Source: Omphalotus guepiniiformis (Eukaryota > Basidiomycota > Agaricomycetes > Agaricales > Omphalotaceae). Taken from it: a stretch of 64,000 nt of DNA. Shown in pieces: positions 11,192 through 22,504 of the stretch. The notes beneath the pieces are model-generated. The model was not told where the DNA came from. It worked only from the letters and a program-made list of their open reading frames with translations, and made no database searches. How positions within the stretch are numbered: position 1 is the first letter of the stretch; each line of letters opens with the position of its first letter. The translations under genes were made by a program, and so were the position numbers. The stretch lies in the NCBI GenBank assembly GCA_028554645.1, contig JAQOOI010000037.1, forward strand, positions 163,320 through 227,319. Reading direction: 5' to 3'.

Positions 11192-14100
11192 TTATTTGTT
11201 AATAGATTCAATTGATAGCTCACCATAGGTGGAGTGAAGATGACGAGTTTCATTAATGAATCTAGCCAGTGCAGTGATTCCTTTCATTTTGCTTGTGAGA
11301 TATGCCAGTGAGTCGGCATGGTGTTCGAGGGCTAAACGTAGGCAAAATTGTGCTTTGCGGTAGGTTGGGCACTCTATCAGGTAGTGTTTGACTGTCTCGG
11401 GACTAGATATGTTTCGTAGTGTGCAGTGGGCACAGTTAGGGGAGTCGGAGCGCTTGAAACAATGAAGATATCTGTTTAGAGGGATATGGCAGGACCGGAG
11501 ATGTATGATTGCGCTGCTGGTTTGTTTTGGAAGGTGACTGAGTTGTCGATAGATGCCGGGCACAGTTTTCGAGGTGGAGGTGGTGAAAATTCATGAGTGT
11601 CGGGGAGACGTTTTGAGACGTGCGGCCCAACGTTCATTTGTGTGGGCATTCCATCGCTGTCGAGCAGATGATATGCTGACTGGTAAAGGCTGACGGAGAT
11701 GAGTTGGGAGTCGAGTTGTGCGGCTGCTCTCGCCATCTGCCGCTCGCTTTGCTTCCACGTTGGCTAGTTCGTTGCCATGGATCCCGGCATGTCCTGGGAT
11801 CCATTGGACTGTTGTGTTTTCCGGGAGGCAGTCTGCTTGCTCAGCTGTGTGGTGGATGAAGTTGGTGAGGTGTTGGCCAGATTTGGTGGTGCGCTTTTGG
11901 GTTGCCTGTTGGGCAGATTTACCATCTAAATATAAAGAAACTCGTGAGCAATGTGTTATAGCGGGCGAAGTGCGAATGAGATGGAATCCTGATATCAGTC
12001 CCACCCCTTCTGCGTCAAAGGATGAGAGGTCATCTGATGTTCCAAGGTAGGCTCGAAGTTTCCGTGTAACAGTGCCGTGCCGCATTAGGATTGCTGCTGC
12101 GCCTATGCCGTTGTTGTAGCGCAAGCCGTCCGTGTAGATACTGAAGTCAGGATTGGATTTATTATGTTGTTCAGTGGCCAGCTCCTTGTTGAGGGAAATA
12201 AGGGAGGTGAATGTGCATGTGTGGTTGGGTGAGCGTTGGGGTGGTGTGATGATTTCCATGTGATGCGGAGGGACAGGAAGTAGGATTCTCGGAAGAAGAT
12301 GAAGTGGAGCAGGGTAGCGTTTAATATCACGGCGAAGATAAGAAGTACGTGAGATGTTGTGAAGGGGATGTGAGGCAGGAAGAGTGTAAATGCGGGTGAG
12401 GGCATCATGACACTTTCGCTCAAGATAGAGGTCAATTGGTGTAAGGTTGAGTTGGGTTTCCAGGAGATCAGTAGGGGTGGTTTGCAGAGCGCCTGATGTG
12501 GTCAACAGTGCTTTCCGTTGTATGGTGGTGAGTTGCCTTAAAGCAGTTACAGATCCCATACGTTTCCGAGATTGAGGCCGGGAGTTAAGATACGGCGGGG
12601 TGTACCATACACTAATTCCGTAGGTCAGTTTGGGCATAACAACAGTGAGGTAGAGACATCTCATGAGTTTCATAGTTATCCCTCTTGCAACACGGGTGAG
12701 CCTATGATATGCCATGACAATATTTGAGGTGTTAGCGACAGCATTTGTTCTTTGTTTGTGCCAGTTGAGCTTGTTATCTATAGTGATGCCCAAGATTTTC
12801 GTGTGGGCTTTTTCGTGGATGGCTTTGCCCTGTAGGAAAAGAGTGGGGTGAAGTTCAGGCATGTATTTTCCTGGTCGGGTGGGGTCGGGTATTGTATGCC
12901 GGGAGAAGTGCATGATGGATTGTTTGACAGGCGTGAAGGTTGAGTTATGGCAGCGAGACCAGGCATAGCTGCCATTGCGTTTCTCCATGAAAGTTTGAAG
13001 CAAGGCAGTGCTTTCAGCGAGTGTGCCCGCTTCGGCACAGACTGTCATGTCATCGACAAAGCTGAAGGTTGGTTGCTTTTGTTTGGGCGTTAGTGGGATG
13101 TCTAGAAAGTCAGCATTATAGTACAGGAAGAGGATCATTGAGATGGGGTCACCCTGGCTAATGCCGTTGGTGACATTGAAGATGTCGGAGGTGAAGTCAC
13201 CAAAGCGTAGTTGTGTTCGTCGACTGTTGAGTAGGCATCCTGTGAATTGGACATATTCTTCAGGAACTCCTCGTCGTCGCATGTTGTATAAAAGACGTTC
13301 TGGGACGGCGTTAGGAAAGGCACTGTCAATATCGAGTGAGAGCACTGAGACGACACGTTTGTTTTGCCATGCATGTTGTATCCGGTTAATTAGTAGATGT
13401 AGGTGGTCAGTGGTCATCCGCCCGGGACGTCCTCCAAATTGAGTGTTAGGTATGAGAAGGTATTTTTCGGTGAAGAACGTGATGTCTTCTGCAATGAGGC
13501 CGGACAGGACCTTCGCCATGGTACAATACAGTGCAATAGGGCGGTAGGAGGAGGCAACACGGTATGATTGTCAACCAGGCTTGCGAAGGACTACAGTGAT
13601 GAAGAGGTGCCATGCTGAGGGATAGATTTTCAGAGTGCAAATGGCACGGGAGATTTTGAGGAGGTATGGGGTGAGTAGATGGGCATTTTCCTTTAGCACG
13701 ACACTGGGTATGCCATCAGGCCCGGGGGCTTTATATGGAGATAGAGAGGTGAGGCGCTGGTAGATGTGTTGTTTGGTGATGAGGAGAGGATGGTTGACTG
13801 CTTCGTGGATGGGTTTTACTGTGGACGGTATTCGTAGAGGTGGTTTCTCAGGAAAGAAGGTTTGGCAGAGCACCTCAGCCTTATCCTCGTTAGAGGTGAC
13901 AATGTGTGTGGTGTTTCCATCCGTTAACGTTAGTGCCGGTAGGGTGGTTGGGTTGGTTTCGCTCCAGTCAGTGGTCGTGTAGTTGCTGGCTTGATAGATG
14001 TTGTCCTGTGTGACGGTGTTGAGAAAGTTTTCCCAATGAACGTGCTTGGCAGCCTGAATGGCGCTTGCATATGCTTTTTCATGAGTCTTCAGCTGTTGGT

Positions 14101-15198
14101 GGATCGGGTGAGTACGATCGGTCCAAAACTTGTGAACAAGAGCACTTAGCCGATTCTGGGTTTTCTTCATTCACGTTAGATCCGCCGTCCACCATCGCTT
14201 GACATGCTGTGAGTGTTCTATTGTTGGGACCACAGTCTCAATGGTTTCCTGCAGGGCTGTAGTGAGGTCCGAAACCGCCCTGTTGAGTTCCTCTAAGTTG
14301 GTTATGGGTCGTGGTGCACCAATGTGGTGTAGCTTTGGTGTGAGTTGTTTTTCGAAGTTCTCCCAATCAGTCGCGCGAAAGTTCCGTGTAGTCTTGTCTT
14401 GGGTGGGAAGAAGGTTAATGTCAATGATGGTTTCTATAGGGAGATGGTCAGCCCTTGAGATGTGGGCAGGTACCGCATGCAACCACTAGGGGTTGGGTGT
14501 TTCTCGAGATGAAAACATTGTCCGGTCTTGTCCAGTTGCCTGAGGTGGCGGAGCGGAAGGTTGGGATGCCTGGAGGTAGAGCTGCCTCCATGTCGAAGTC
14601 CGTGACTAGGTCGATAAGAACTTGGGCCTTTTTCTGGTGAGACGTTGTGAGGAGTTGAGTATTTTCGGGTGGCTCCCATAGTGCATGATGTCGGTTGAAG
14701 TCTCCAGCCCAGATGACATAGTCATTGTTGTTAGTACAGTGATCCGGCGTGCTCCAGATGTGCTTGTAGAAGCTCAAGGGTGAGGTCGTGGGTGCCGTCG
14801 TTGTATATATTGATGACAGTTATCCTTCCAAAGGTGCCGCTAAACTGGATTGCGGTAACGTCGTTAGTGCCCGGTATGTTGAATTGTCGCCATTGGTTGG
14901 TGGTTAGGGCCTTGTTGACTAAAAGAACAGACCGCGTTGGAGATGTGGTGGAGAGGCGTGATGTAGGGTATATTAAGTGCCATCTGTTGCCATGTCATAT
15001 GTTGTTGTATGCATCCTGCCAAGGTTCCTGTAAACATAAAATATCGTAAGTGAGATGAAGTGCAGAGGAAGTAGAGGTTTCGTTAATGAGATCATAAGCC
15101 GCAGCCTTGGATTTGTGCATGTTCATTTGAAGTATGCGCAGCGAGTTAAGGAAGGATGGTGTTTCAGGCATCGTTGTCCCATCTGTCAGTGCTGGCAC
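11192..15198 (-). pseudogene. LINE ORF2: endonuclease, reverse transcriptase, RNase H, CCHC finger
   Basis: From MPALTDGTT (15198) the endonuclease motifs appear in order: LRILQMNMHKS, DILCLQEPW, WAGDFNRHHALW and HISRADHLPI. They are spread over two frames by shifts near 14750 and 14480, plus a TGA at 14995. The reverse transcriptase follows: APGPDGIPSVVLKE, SLDIDSAFPN, NGISQGDPIS and SFVDDMTVC with both catalytic Asp. TGA codons at 14171 and 13571 break this part. RNase H is seen as FSIYTDG, SLYLDGKSA and WIPGHAGIHGNELAN. A last TGA at 11591 precedes the C-terminal finger (CAHC ... VKHYLIEC). The protein would nick the target, copy element RNA there and remove RNA. Catalytic residues survive, so loss is due to the stops and shifts, not to domain deletion. 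Confidence 0.92.
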
Positions 15199-16938
15199 TA
15201 TCTGGAGTCGTTCTCAGCCCAGTTGGTGTGGATGGTGGGTCGCCTGTGGCTTCGTCATCGACACAGGCGGGGCGTTTGCCAAGCGGGGTGCTGTTGGCGC
15301 CATTTAGGATGGAACAGCGTGGGCGGAGAACACTGTCTAGTGTTGTTTGTTGGTGTCGTGCAAGGTCCTCAATTGAAGCCGAAAATTCCCTAGTGGGTTC
15401 AGATGCACGAGGTGCGTTCGCAGGTGAGGGGTTCCACGTCCATTCCTCCGTTGATGGGTAGTAAGGGAGTGTGCTGGTTGGTTGTTGCATGTGGAGAATA
15501 GAGCAACATTTGATGAACTCTGGGCAGTCACAATCGCGGCTAGTCAGTGGAGTTACAGTTGATGCAACGTACGGCTTCGGTGGTGCAGCTCTTCGAGTCA
15601 TGGTCGCCTCTGCATCCGCTGCACGTCGGCGATTCGTTTCGTTTTGGGCAGTTTTGGGAGAAATGGCCTAGTCGTTGGCAATGGTAGCATTGTATCTCTT
15701 CCGGGATGACTTTTTCGGCAGTGCATCGGAGGTGGCTTTTGGTAAATAGTATTCCAAAGACAGCGGCTTTATTTGCAGTGTCAGGGTCTGAAAAGTGAAG
15801 AATGAGGTGAGCTTTTTCTTGCCCTTGACGGCGATAGGCTGGAGACTTAGCCCATTTAGCTTTGATGATGCTGCACTCTTTGAGATCATTATCTTGTTCT
15901 AGTTGTCAAAGTTCGTGTTCTTCTTCCGCTGGGAATGAAACCGAGACAAATTTGACAAGGATCGGGTGATGTTTTTGTGCAATCGAATATGAGCCGCCAA
16001 GACGCGTCGTGAATTCAGTTTCGTGTGCTATCTGTTTGAGCCAATCCGCTGTGGTGGTGGAAGAGAGCTCCATGAGGATCTTGTTGTTGCCTTTGAGAGG
16101 TGTCGTGAGGACTACTTTGTAGTCTGTTGGGGCCATCATTTCTTTCAGGATGTCGTTGAGCCGGGTGATGAGTTGAGATGGTGTGAGCTTGGTGTGGTCG
16201 ACGCCTGTGCCAGCAGTAGGGCCAGATAGGATGATTCGCCTTCTACGTATTTCTTCTTGCGCTTTCATCCGTTGGCTATCAACTGTCAGGGCGCGTGGTC
16301 CTGATGTGGCCTGCGCATATGTGCGAGGAGAAGTGTTGTTTGTGGCAGGGTTGGAAGTATCCAGTGGGGTTGAGAGCCGGAGGGCGTCCTGTACGTCGTG
16401 TAAATCTTTTGCCATTGTAGTCAGTTGGGATTGAGTGCTGGTGAACATCTCCGTTGTTGTGGTCGTGTGTTGCTCAAGTGTAGTTTTGAAGTCTGGAAAA
16501 GAATTCAATTGCTCTATGACAGGCAAAATACGAGACATTACCGCGTTGGTTATAGTGTCCGCTTGATAATCCTTCCATGCCTTGTTGAGGTTGTGACTGA
16601 GCGCAGTCAGCATCTTTGCCATCTCTCCTGCCACCGTCTTTTTATCCATCGCTAAGTTTTCGAGTGCGAGCAGTAATTCGTCGCCGGTGGGGGTGGAGCT
16701 TTTGGGATCTCGGAGGAGAATTGCCTGAGGAATCCTGGGTAGTTTTGTTCCGGAGTGGTTGCGGTTGGGATGTGGTGGTTGTGGTGGTGTTCGATGTCGT
16801 TGAAGGCGGGTTGTTGATAGGGCTGGGCTGTGGTGAAGGGGTGAGGTTTGTGCGATAACCTAGAAGTCCATCATTGTTGTTCAGTGTGCCTTGGTGGCTT
16901 TTTGATCGATTTGGGTTGTTTCCAGAGGATGGTGGCAT
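15164..16938 (-). pseudogene. LINE ORF1, nucleic-acid-binding protein with zinc knuckles
   Basis: ORF1 proteins of this type coat the element RNA. The frame starts at MPPSSGNNPNRS (16938) with a low-complexity Pro/Thr/Asn region. A shift near 16700 leads to the frame starting MDKKTVAGEMAKM, which contains a helical region and an RNA-binding-like middle part (RRRIILSGPTAG). A TGA at 15906-15908 interrupts EHEL and QLEQDNDL. Two zinc knuckles follow, CYHCQRLGHFSQNC and CSGCRGDHDSKSC, then a third Cys cluster beginning CINCNSTD. Near 15545 a one-base shift moves reading into SRDCDCPEFIKCC and a Ser/Pro-rich tail ending at 15164. The tail overlaps the start of ORF2 by about 35 bases, a common LINE arrangement. 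Confidence 0.85.
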
Positions 16939-16984
16939 TTTTGGTTGTGATTTTTGGGATAATAATAAAGAATTTAATTGCTTT

Positions 16985-16998
16985 ACCCGTCTAGTACT
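16985..16998. repeat. Target-site duplication of the LINE, right copy
   Basis: Identical 14-mer to 10679-10692. Only nine bases separate it from the target duplication of the long-TIR element at 17008, so two insertions hit nearly the same spot. Confidence 0.93.
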
Positions 16999-17013
16999 TA
17001 GTAGTTGGTAAGC

Positions 17014-17672
17014 TATGCTGTTTAATAGTGTCAAAAAATAATTTACACAAGATGTGTGTTATCTCTATTCAATGTATGATTATGTGTGTACACAACTTTC
17101 TATTTTGGCTGCACACACGCAACACAGAGATGTATGTGTGTGCGCGTGCACAATGTCAAAAAAATATGTGTGTGTGTGTGCAATGTCAAAAAAATGTGTG
17201 CGTGTGCAATGTCAAAAATGTGTGCAAGCACCACATGAGATATGTGTGTGCAGACAACACAGAAAATTATATGCCAATTTTAGCATACTTTCACTTTTTT
17301 GATCTTATAATCACATCATAACTATCCAATGCTTTTAGTGACTTATTCTTCTGAAATATCATTAGAGTTTGACTGTATAGGCTATTACCATAAGTGTGAA
17401 TATAATCAGATAGTGACAGAGTAGATACTAATTTTTTAGTAAGCAATCATATAACTTGTAGTAAGTGTTACCTATGCATCCTTTACATTTCATATTATAA
17501 ATATTTGTGTCTTACTTGGCTTGTCAATCTAACCACTCCATCCTCTAGGTCTGTGCTTATAGGATTGTGTTCTTTAATTTGTCAGAGTATACCATATGAG
17601 ACTTTCCATTATATTTTCTCTCTCTCTCTTCTTCTTCTTTAAAATGTAAGTTATTCTTGCAAGTAAATTTAC
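17014..17672 (+). repeat. Left terminal inverted repeat of the 2.9-kb element
   Basis: Pairs with 19246-19902. From the outside in: the terminal TATGCTGTTTAATAG, an AT-rich block, a TG/CA-rich tandem region (about 17105-17260) built of GTGCAATGTCAAAAA units, and an AT-rich part ending at a CT/CTT tract near 17640. The Cys/Val-rich frames across the tandem region occur in both arms and come from the repeat. Confidence 0.9.
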
Positions 17673-17689
17673 TGAGCAACCATGTATAT

Positions 17690-18155
17690 TTCTAGCTTCA
17701 AGATGGAAGGAGGATTATAAACCTTTCAATAATCTGCATTTGTTGGGAGAAAAGCATTTATACACATCTTGTTACTATAGAACTTATCAAATGTTCAGTA
17801 ACACATACAGCAGGACAATAAACTTGTGAATTTCAGGTCTATGACACATAAAAATTGCTGAACTTTCCCCTGAAAGGTTCTGTATCACAACTGAGTGGCT
17901 TTGATAGGCTGAGTCTGAATAGTGGCCACATGTGTTGAACTTGAATAATGCAACTAAGAAAGATACACCAAGGACCTGAATATGTGGCCTATTGAAATGG
18001 TTGTGTATTACATGGAACAGCTGAATATTTAGTCAGTTTCATACAGTATCTGTAAAAGTAAAAAGATATGTATAAATGCATTTCTCCTAACAAATGCAGG
18101 TTATTGAAAGGTCTATAATCCTCCTTACATTTTGAAGCTAGAAATACACATGAGC
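17690..18155. repeat. Inner inverted repeat pair, possible nested small element
   Basis: About 70 bp at 17690-17760 (TTCTAGCTTCAAGATGG onward) is inverted at about 18083-18155 (CATTTTGAAGCTAGAAAT at its end). The spacer is about 320 bp. This looks like a second, smaller TIR element or a foldback inside the larger one. I could not define a target duplication. Confidence 0.6.
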
Positions 18156-18160
18156 ACTCA

Positions 18161-18240
18161 CACCGGCGGCAAAGCCCGAGTCACTTAAAATCAAGTGCGT
18201 TCGGGTCACCGTGAAGCTCACTAGGTACCTCACTTGCAAA
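18161..18240 (+). repeat. Small hairpin repeat, copy a
   Basis: About 80 bp starting CACCGGCGGCAAAG, with internal blocks TTCGGGTCACCGTGAA and CTCACTTGCAAA. It matches copy b at 19161-19237 read on the opposite strand. The sequence is far more GC-rich than its surroundings and is partly self-complementary. Confidence 0.6.
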
Positions 18241-18709
18241 AATCAACACGTTTACCCTGTGCATCCATTTATGTAATATTTGCTTAGTCTTCATGCTGGC
18301 CCCATGACAGTCTTAGACATGTTTGCTTCCACAACACAAATTGTTTTCCAGTGCAGTGTAGGAGAAATGGTGCAGAAAATGGGTCTTTGGAACCTTTGAA
18401 GCATGCACAGATTTTGAGCATAGTACACTCTGCTGGAAAATCTTATGTGATGCTGTTGCTTGTGTTGTTGATGATTGTGCTTACTATAGATATGTATATA
18501 GGAACAACTTATCTTCCTATATTTTCTCAGCTGCTTACAGGAGACTAACTTACTATTGTGAGTTCTTGCTCCTGTGATTGACCTCCTGGGCCAATTCAAA
18601 GTTATGCAGCTCAAAAGTTTGACATATGTCTTTGACACTCTAAAGGTCATTCCATTCAAAAGTCAATTGTACTTTCCTCCTCCATCTATGGGATTCAAGG
18701 TGACCATGA

Positions 18710-18946
18710 AATAATACATACAGTGGGTATTCTCCAGGCAACACTAATGGGACAGGAAAGCCAGACCACCTGGCACTGAGTATCATTAATGAACAACTTA
18801 TAGCTGTCTGGGCACTGGCCCAAGCCACCAGTCAAGTTCAGTTGCAGCTTGGGTTTCTAGCCAGAGGAACTGACATGACAAGGACATCATTGCAACTTAG
18901 AGGGGGCACTGAATGTGCTAGGAGGCTTGTTTATGTGAATCATTGA
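18710..18946 (+). pseudogene. Short coding remnant of unknown function inside the 2.9-kb element
   Basis: An open frame with coding-like composition includes LALSIINEQLIAVWALAQ, then ATSQVQLQLGFLARGTD and CARRLVYVNH before a TGA at 18944. It has no start codon of its own and no recognised motif. A shorter look-alike lies near 2930-2990 (LITQRKLVPAWAPAQATNQV), so this is probably a piece of a repeated gene captured or carried by the element. Confidence 0.4.
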
Positions 18947-19160
18947 ATCATCAGGTAGAATGGTCAGAGTATAGGCAGTTAGATGTACACATAAATACAA
19001 GGGACATCCAAAAGATGACATGATTTTGGCAGAAAGAGGTTGAGAGAGAGCATAAGCTATCAATGAAGCACAGTGACAATGGGAAAATGGCCGGGAAGCG
19101 GAAGGAACAGAAAAAAACTGTGACTTTGTAAGATTATGTAATGAGAAATAATCATATTAG

Positions 19161-19237
19161 CACCGCAAAAATCAAGTGAGGTTCACCGTGACCCGAAGGC
19201 ACTTCAAATTCACGTGAACCTCACTTTGCTCTCGGTG
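19161..19237 (-). repeat. Small hairpin repeat, copy b
   Basis: 77 bp starting CACCGC and ending CTCGGTG on the plus strand, with near-palindromic halves (GTGAGGTTCACCGTGA and CACGTGAACCTCACTT). It is the reverse-oriented counterpart of 18161-18240 and sits just inside the right arm of the 2.9-kb element. It looks like a very small hairpin-forming mobile sequence; no target duplication is clear. Confidence 0.6.
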
Positions 19238-19245
19238 TCAGTTGA

Positions 19246-19902
19246 TTTACTTGCAAGAATAACTTAAATTTTAAAGAAGAAGAAGAGAGAGAGAAAATAT
19301 AATGGAAAGTCTCATATGGAATACTCTGACAAATTAAAGAACACAATCCTATAAGCACAGATCTAGAGGATGGAGTGGTTGGATTGACAACCTTAGCCAA
19401 GTGAGATACAAATATTTATAATATGAAATGTAAAGGATGCATAGGTAACACTTACTACAAGTTATATGATTGCTTACTAAAAAATTAGTATCTACTCTGT
19501 CACTATCTGATTATATTCACACTTATGGTAATAGCCTATACAGTCAAACTCTAATGATATTTCAGAAGAATAAGTAACTAAAAGCATTGGATAGTTATGA
19601 TGTGATTATAAGATCAAAAAAGTGAAAGTATGCTAAAATTGGTATATAATTCTCTGTGTTGTCTGCACACACATATCTCATGTGGTGCTTGCACACATTT
19701 TTGACATTGCACACACACACATTTTTTTGACATTGCACACACACACACATATTTTTTTGACATTGTGCACGCGCACACACATACATCTCTGTGTTGTGTG
19801 TGTGCAGCCAAAATAGAAAGTTGTGTACACACATAATCATACATTGAATAGAGATAACACACATTTTGTGTAAATTATTTTTTGACACTATTAAACAGCA
19901 TA
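19246..19902 (-). repeat. Right terminal inverted repeat of the 2.9-kb element
   Basis: Reverse complement of 17014-17672 with few differences, for example in the length of the CA tract. Near-identity of the arms suggests recent insertion or gene conversion between arms. Confidence 0.9.
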
Positions 19903-19908
19903 GTAAGC

Positions 19909-20713
19909 CATTTTATGTGTTATGATACTCAGTTTTGCCCCTTGGAAGTCGAGATGAGGCGGTATGGCCAAGTTAGGTTCGACATAGTGCATGCACCATG
20001 CCTGACGTGAGAGGGCTCTAGCCTCGTCGAGTTGGGTGAGCTGCGAGGAAGCTACTGGCAGTAGAACTACTGTTTCACGCCGGTGGCGTAAGTATGCAAC
20101 GATCAGCTTTAAAAATTGTGCATGCTGCACATCATGATAACCATAGTCTTCAGCCCAATGTAAAGGCTTGAGGAGAAGTGAGATCTGCGTGAAATCTGGC
20201 GATCTAATCCATAGTTCCGGTTCGGGTGGTAAGATTTCCAGTGTGCGTGCCAGCGCACTTAGTAACAAGGGCTGACCTGATAGGGCATCCGTGGGGATCG
20301 GGAATGTGACATTTAGGTCGTGACCTGGTTCGACCCAGATGCCCACGCCTGCTCGAGGTTGGTGGGATCTATCATCCTGTATTGAATCAGTGGCCTTTGG
20401 AGCGGGGGTTACTGTCATCCACACTTCTAACACTCTGGTGTTGCTGACACATCGTACTTCTCTTTCTGGGCTGGGCAAGCTCGAGGCAGAGGTCAGCAAA
20501 GGTGCAAAGACCCTGAATGACTCCTCAATGTTCGACAATGCCAATGGGGGTATTAATTGGTACGTGTCCTCTTGCAGGTCCAATGGGATGTTTCTCACGG
20601 GACTCACATTGCCATTCCCAAAGGTATTCAGTGGGATCCAGACAGGGTGGAGCTGCCTGAGGCAATGGGCTGCCTCTTTGATGCATGCGTGGGGGTTAGT
20701 CCACTGCTATCGC
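19909..20713 (-). pseudogene. Middle part of the split RNase H-like gene
   Basis: Starts within WTNPHACIKEAAHCLRQL and runs through WIPLNTFGNG, then an RNase H-like fold region (GVGIWVEPGHDLNVTFPIP, SGQPLLLSALARTLE, ELWIRSPDFTQISLLL, then FLKLIVAYLRHRRETVVLLP) to GAKLSIITHKMAY. Positions where RNase H normally has catalytic Asp (TDGS and the DS block) and the WVKGH-type motif are replaced here, so the fold may be kept but catalysis is doubtful. It is cut on its 3' side by the 2.9-kb element, and its 5' side ends at a third insertion (20714-22504). The neighbours in the restored gene are 22505-22935 upstream and 9958-10692 downstream. Confidence 0.7.
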
Positions 20714-22504
20714 GACTAAAAGCGGTCTAGGCTTGAAATCATGCAGATTGAGAAACATTTTGGTTGTTCAAACATTGGAAACTGAACAATGAGGACTAGA
20801 GTTCACCCAAGCTGCTAGTTGAAACATGAGAACACACTTAGTTACTCAAGCCTGAGTGTAGAGTTAGCTACAGTACATGATATGGTACTTAGCAACTGTG
20901 ACCAATGGGATCATGGAGAGAGATACTAGTTTTGCCTCTCACTTTGTATTGGAGTACCAATGATCCATGCTAAGTTGAGTTGGTCAGACCCACCCTCTAA
21001 AGACTAGAGACTCCCATGAGTGTTGTTTGATTGTAATCCAAGGGAATGATGGAAGTTACAATTCAATCTGAAACATCTAAGTCCACTGGACTACCTAACT
21101 CCAGCTGGTCTTGCTAACTCAGGTTGGCTTTAAAGACTGAATGCTGAGAGTGCAGACAATCTTGTATTGTTCTGACCAGAGAAATATGTTGTACATTTGG
21201 TACTATGCTTAGGATGGTGTTACAATTTGTGAACCACCTTTTGTCTGTTGGCTGAAAAGGAAAAATCCTCTAAGTCATTTCTGAAGAATGGAGTTAGATG
21301 CTCAAGCTCTCTACCATGGAGCTAGATGTTGATTCTGGAGTATCCCTCTGAAATGTAACATCTAACTGAGTGATACCCTGAAACCAGACACCCAAATACG
21401 GAAGAATAAACGATTATTGGGACATAATACTGCCCATAGCTTGGTGCTAAGACCAGCTGAAAGGAGAAATACCTCCTAGAGACAAATCAGATGCAAGATC
21501 TGGCCAGATAGACACATGTGCTACTGTACAGCTTGTGGATGATAGTAACAACGGAGTAGGGTCTAGATGACCTCTGAGACGAAGAAATAACCACTGGGTA
21601 TGCTAGGAACCTCACCAGCAGCCCCCAGTTAGGAAAATCAAAAGAGTTGCAAATTTCAAAATCATAAAAGATGTTGTCATATGGCACCATTCTGGACTGG
21701 TATTGCGTGCTGTACACCCTGGTTAGATACCCTGGACTTGATAGCCAAGCCGTTATATGGACAAAGCAATTTTTATAACAATTTTATACTCAAGATACCT
21801 ATACATGACAGTATCTAACTGAAAAATACCTACAAAAATACCTAAAAAGACACCAATCCCTGCTCAATTAGTCTTTCTGTTATCTATTCTATTTACTCTG
21901 CTTAGATTCCCTTACATTTTCGAGATTTACTATATTTATTTTCTGACCTGTATATAAGAGCTACCTACTTGTAGATATTTTCCCTTAAGTTAGGACTGCC
22001 TAGGCTCACTACCAAAGCGGAACTTCTTCTAGACGAAAATTGCCTGGCTCTTAGGAGTTCAGTTATAGAGAAATATACCAGTTGTGCAAACTTCTGTAAA
22101 GTCCCTTGTGGCAAACTTTGAGAGAGATACTGAAACTGTTGCTGTCCCTGCTGTTCTGTCTGTGCTGTTCTGCCTGCTGAAACTGTTGCTGCTACTGTTC
22201 TGATTGATACTGTCACTGTTTGGACCATTGGATTGAGTTGCCCACTCTGATTATTGCCCTGAACCATCCCCTGAACCCCTGAGAAACTAGTTGCCCTCTG
22301 TCTTGAACTTGTGTTTTTGAGTTGCCCTGTCACTTATACCCTGTTCAGAGCAGACTGCAGACACTTGCTAGCTCAAGTATTGAGTTCGATTGTCGAGTTT
22401 AACTGTGCAGAACCTTTGACAATGCCAGCCACACCTCCACAACCCCCCTAGAATTGAGTTAGAGGTTGTTTCTTGAGACTCCCTCTCAGTCTAATTCTTG
22501 CACA
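20714..22504 (-). mobile_element. Unresolved ~1.8-kb insertion, candidate LTR-element remnant
   Basis: This segment separates two parts of the RNase H-like gene that should be adjacent. On the minus strand a purine run (CTAGGGGGG) at about 22443-22451 is followed by TGTGGAGGTGTGGCTGGC and then CAAAGGTTCTGCAC. The latter matches the PPT-LTR junction at 42046-42075 (GAGGGGG then TGTTGTCGAAGGTTCTGC), so a copia-like 3' end in minus orientation is likely. The rest is AT-rich; a Gln-rich open frame at 21965-22333 has no recognised motif. Short look-alikes (GATAGGCAG and GATAGCAG) at the two junctions may be a degraded target duplication. The LTR left end is not defined. Confidence 0.4.

Larger units (their letters stand above)
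10693..16984 (-). mobile_element. Full-length but inactivated non-LTR retrotransposon (LINE with CCHC ORF1, endonuclease, RT and RNase H)
   Basis: The element is 6.3 kb, reads right to left, ends in a run of about 20 A (T on the plus strand at 10692-10711), and is bounded by a perfect 14-bp direct repeat. ORF1 (15164-16938) has zinc knuckles. ORF2 (11192-15198) carries an apurinic-type endonuclease, reverse transcriptase, RNase H and a terminal CCHC finger. This order is like the Tad1 and I lineages; the exact clade is not tested. Five in-frame TGA codons (11591, 13571, 14171, 14995, 15906) and a few one-base shifts break it, while the ends are intact. The 5' end begins AAAGCAATTAAATTC at 16984. 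It inserted into the RNase H-like gene whose 3' part is at 9958-10692. Confidence 0.93.
17014..19902. mobile_element. 2.9-kb element with ~0.66-kb terminal inverted repeats and 6-bp target duplication
   Basis: The ends are perfect inverted copies starting TATGCTGTTTAATAGTGTC, and the arms stay nearly identical for about 660 bp (17014-17672 and 19246-19902). GTAAGC flanks both sides (17008-17013 and 19903-19908). The arms contain subterminal tandem motifs (GTGTGCAATGTCAAAAA and variants), a layout seen where a transposase binds repeated subterminal sites. The interior has an inner inverted pair, two copies of a small hairpin sequence and one short coding remnant, but no transposase I can recognise. 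It is therefore likely non-autonomous. A related end lies at 26049. The superfamily is not assigned: long arms recall Mutator-like elements, but those usually make 9-bp duplications. Confidence 0.85.

Noticed and set aside
12103..12435. Additional coding frame within the LINE ORF2 region
   Set aside because: Out of frame with the RT/RNase H protein and without motifs.
13143..13442. Separate gene on the plus strand within the LINE
   Set aside because: It is the antisense shadow of the reverse transcriptase domain.
17028..17321. Cys/Val-rich proteins in the long-TIR arms
   Set aside because: The same frames occur in both inverted arms and come from the TG/CA subterminal repeats.
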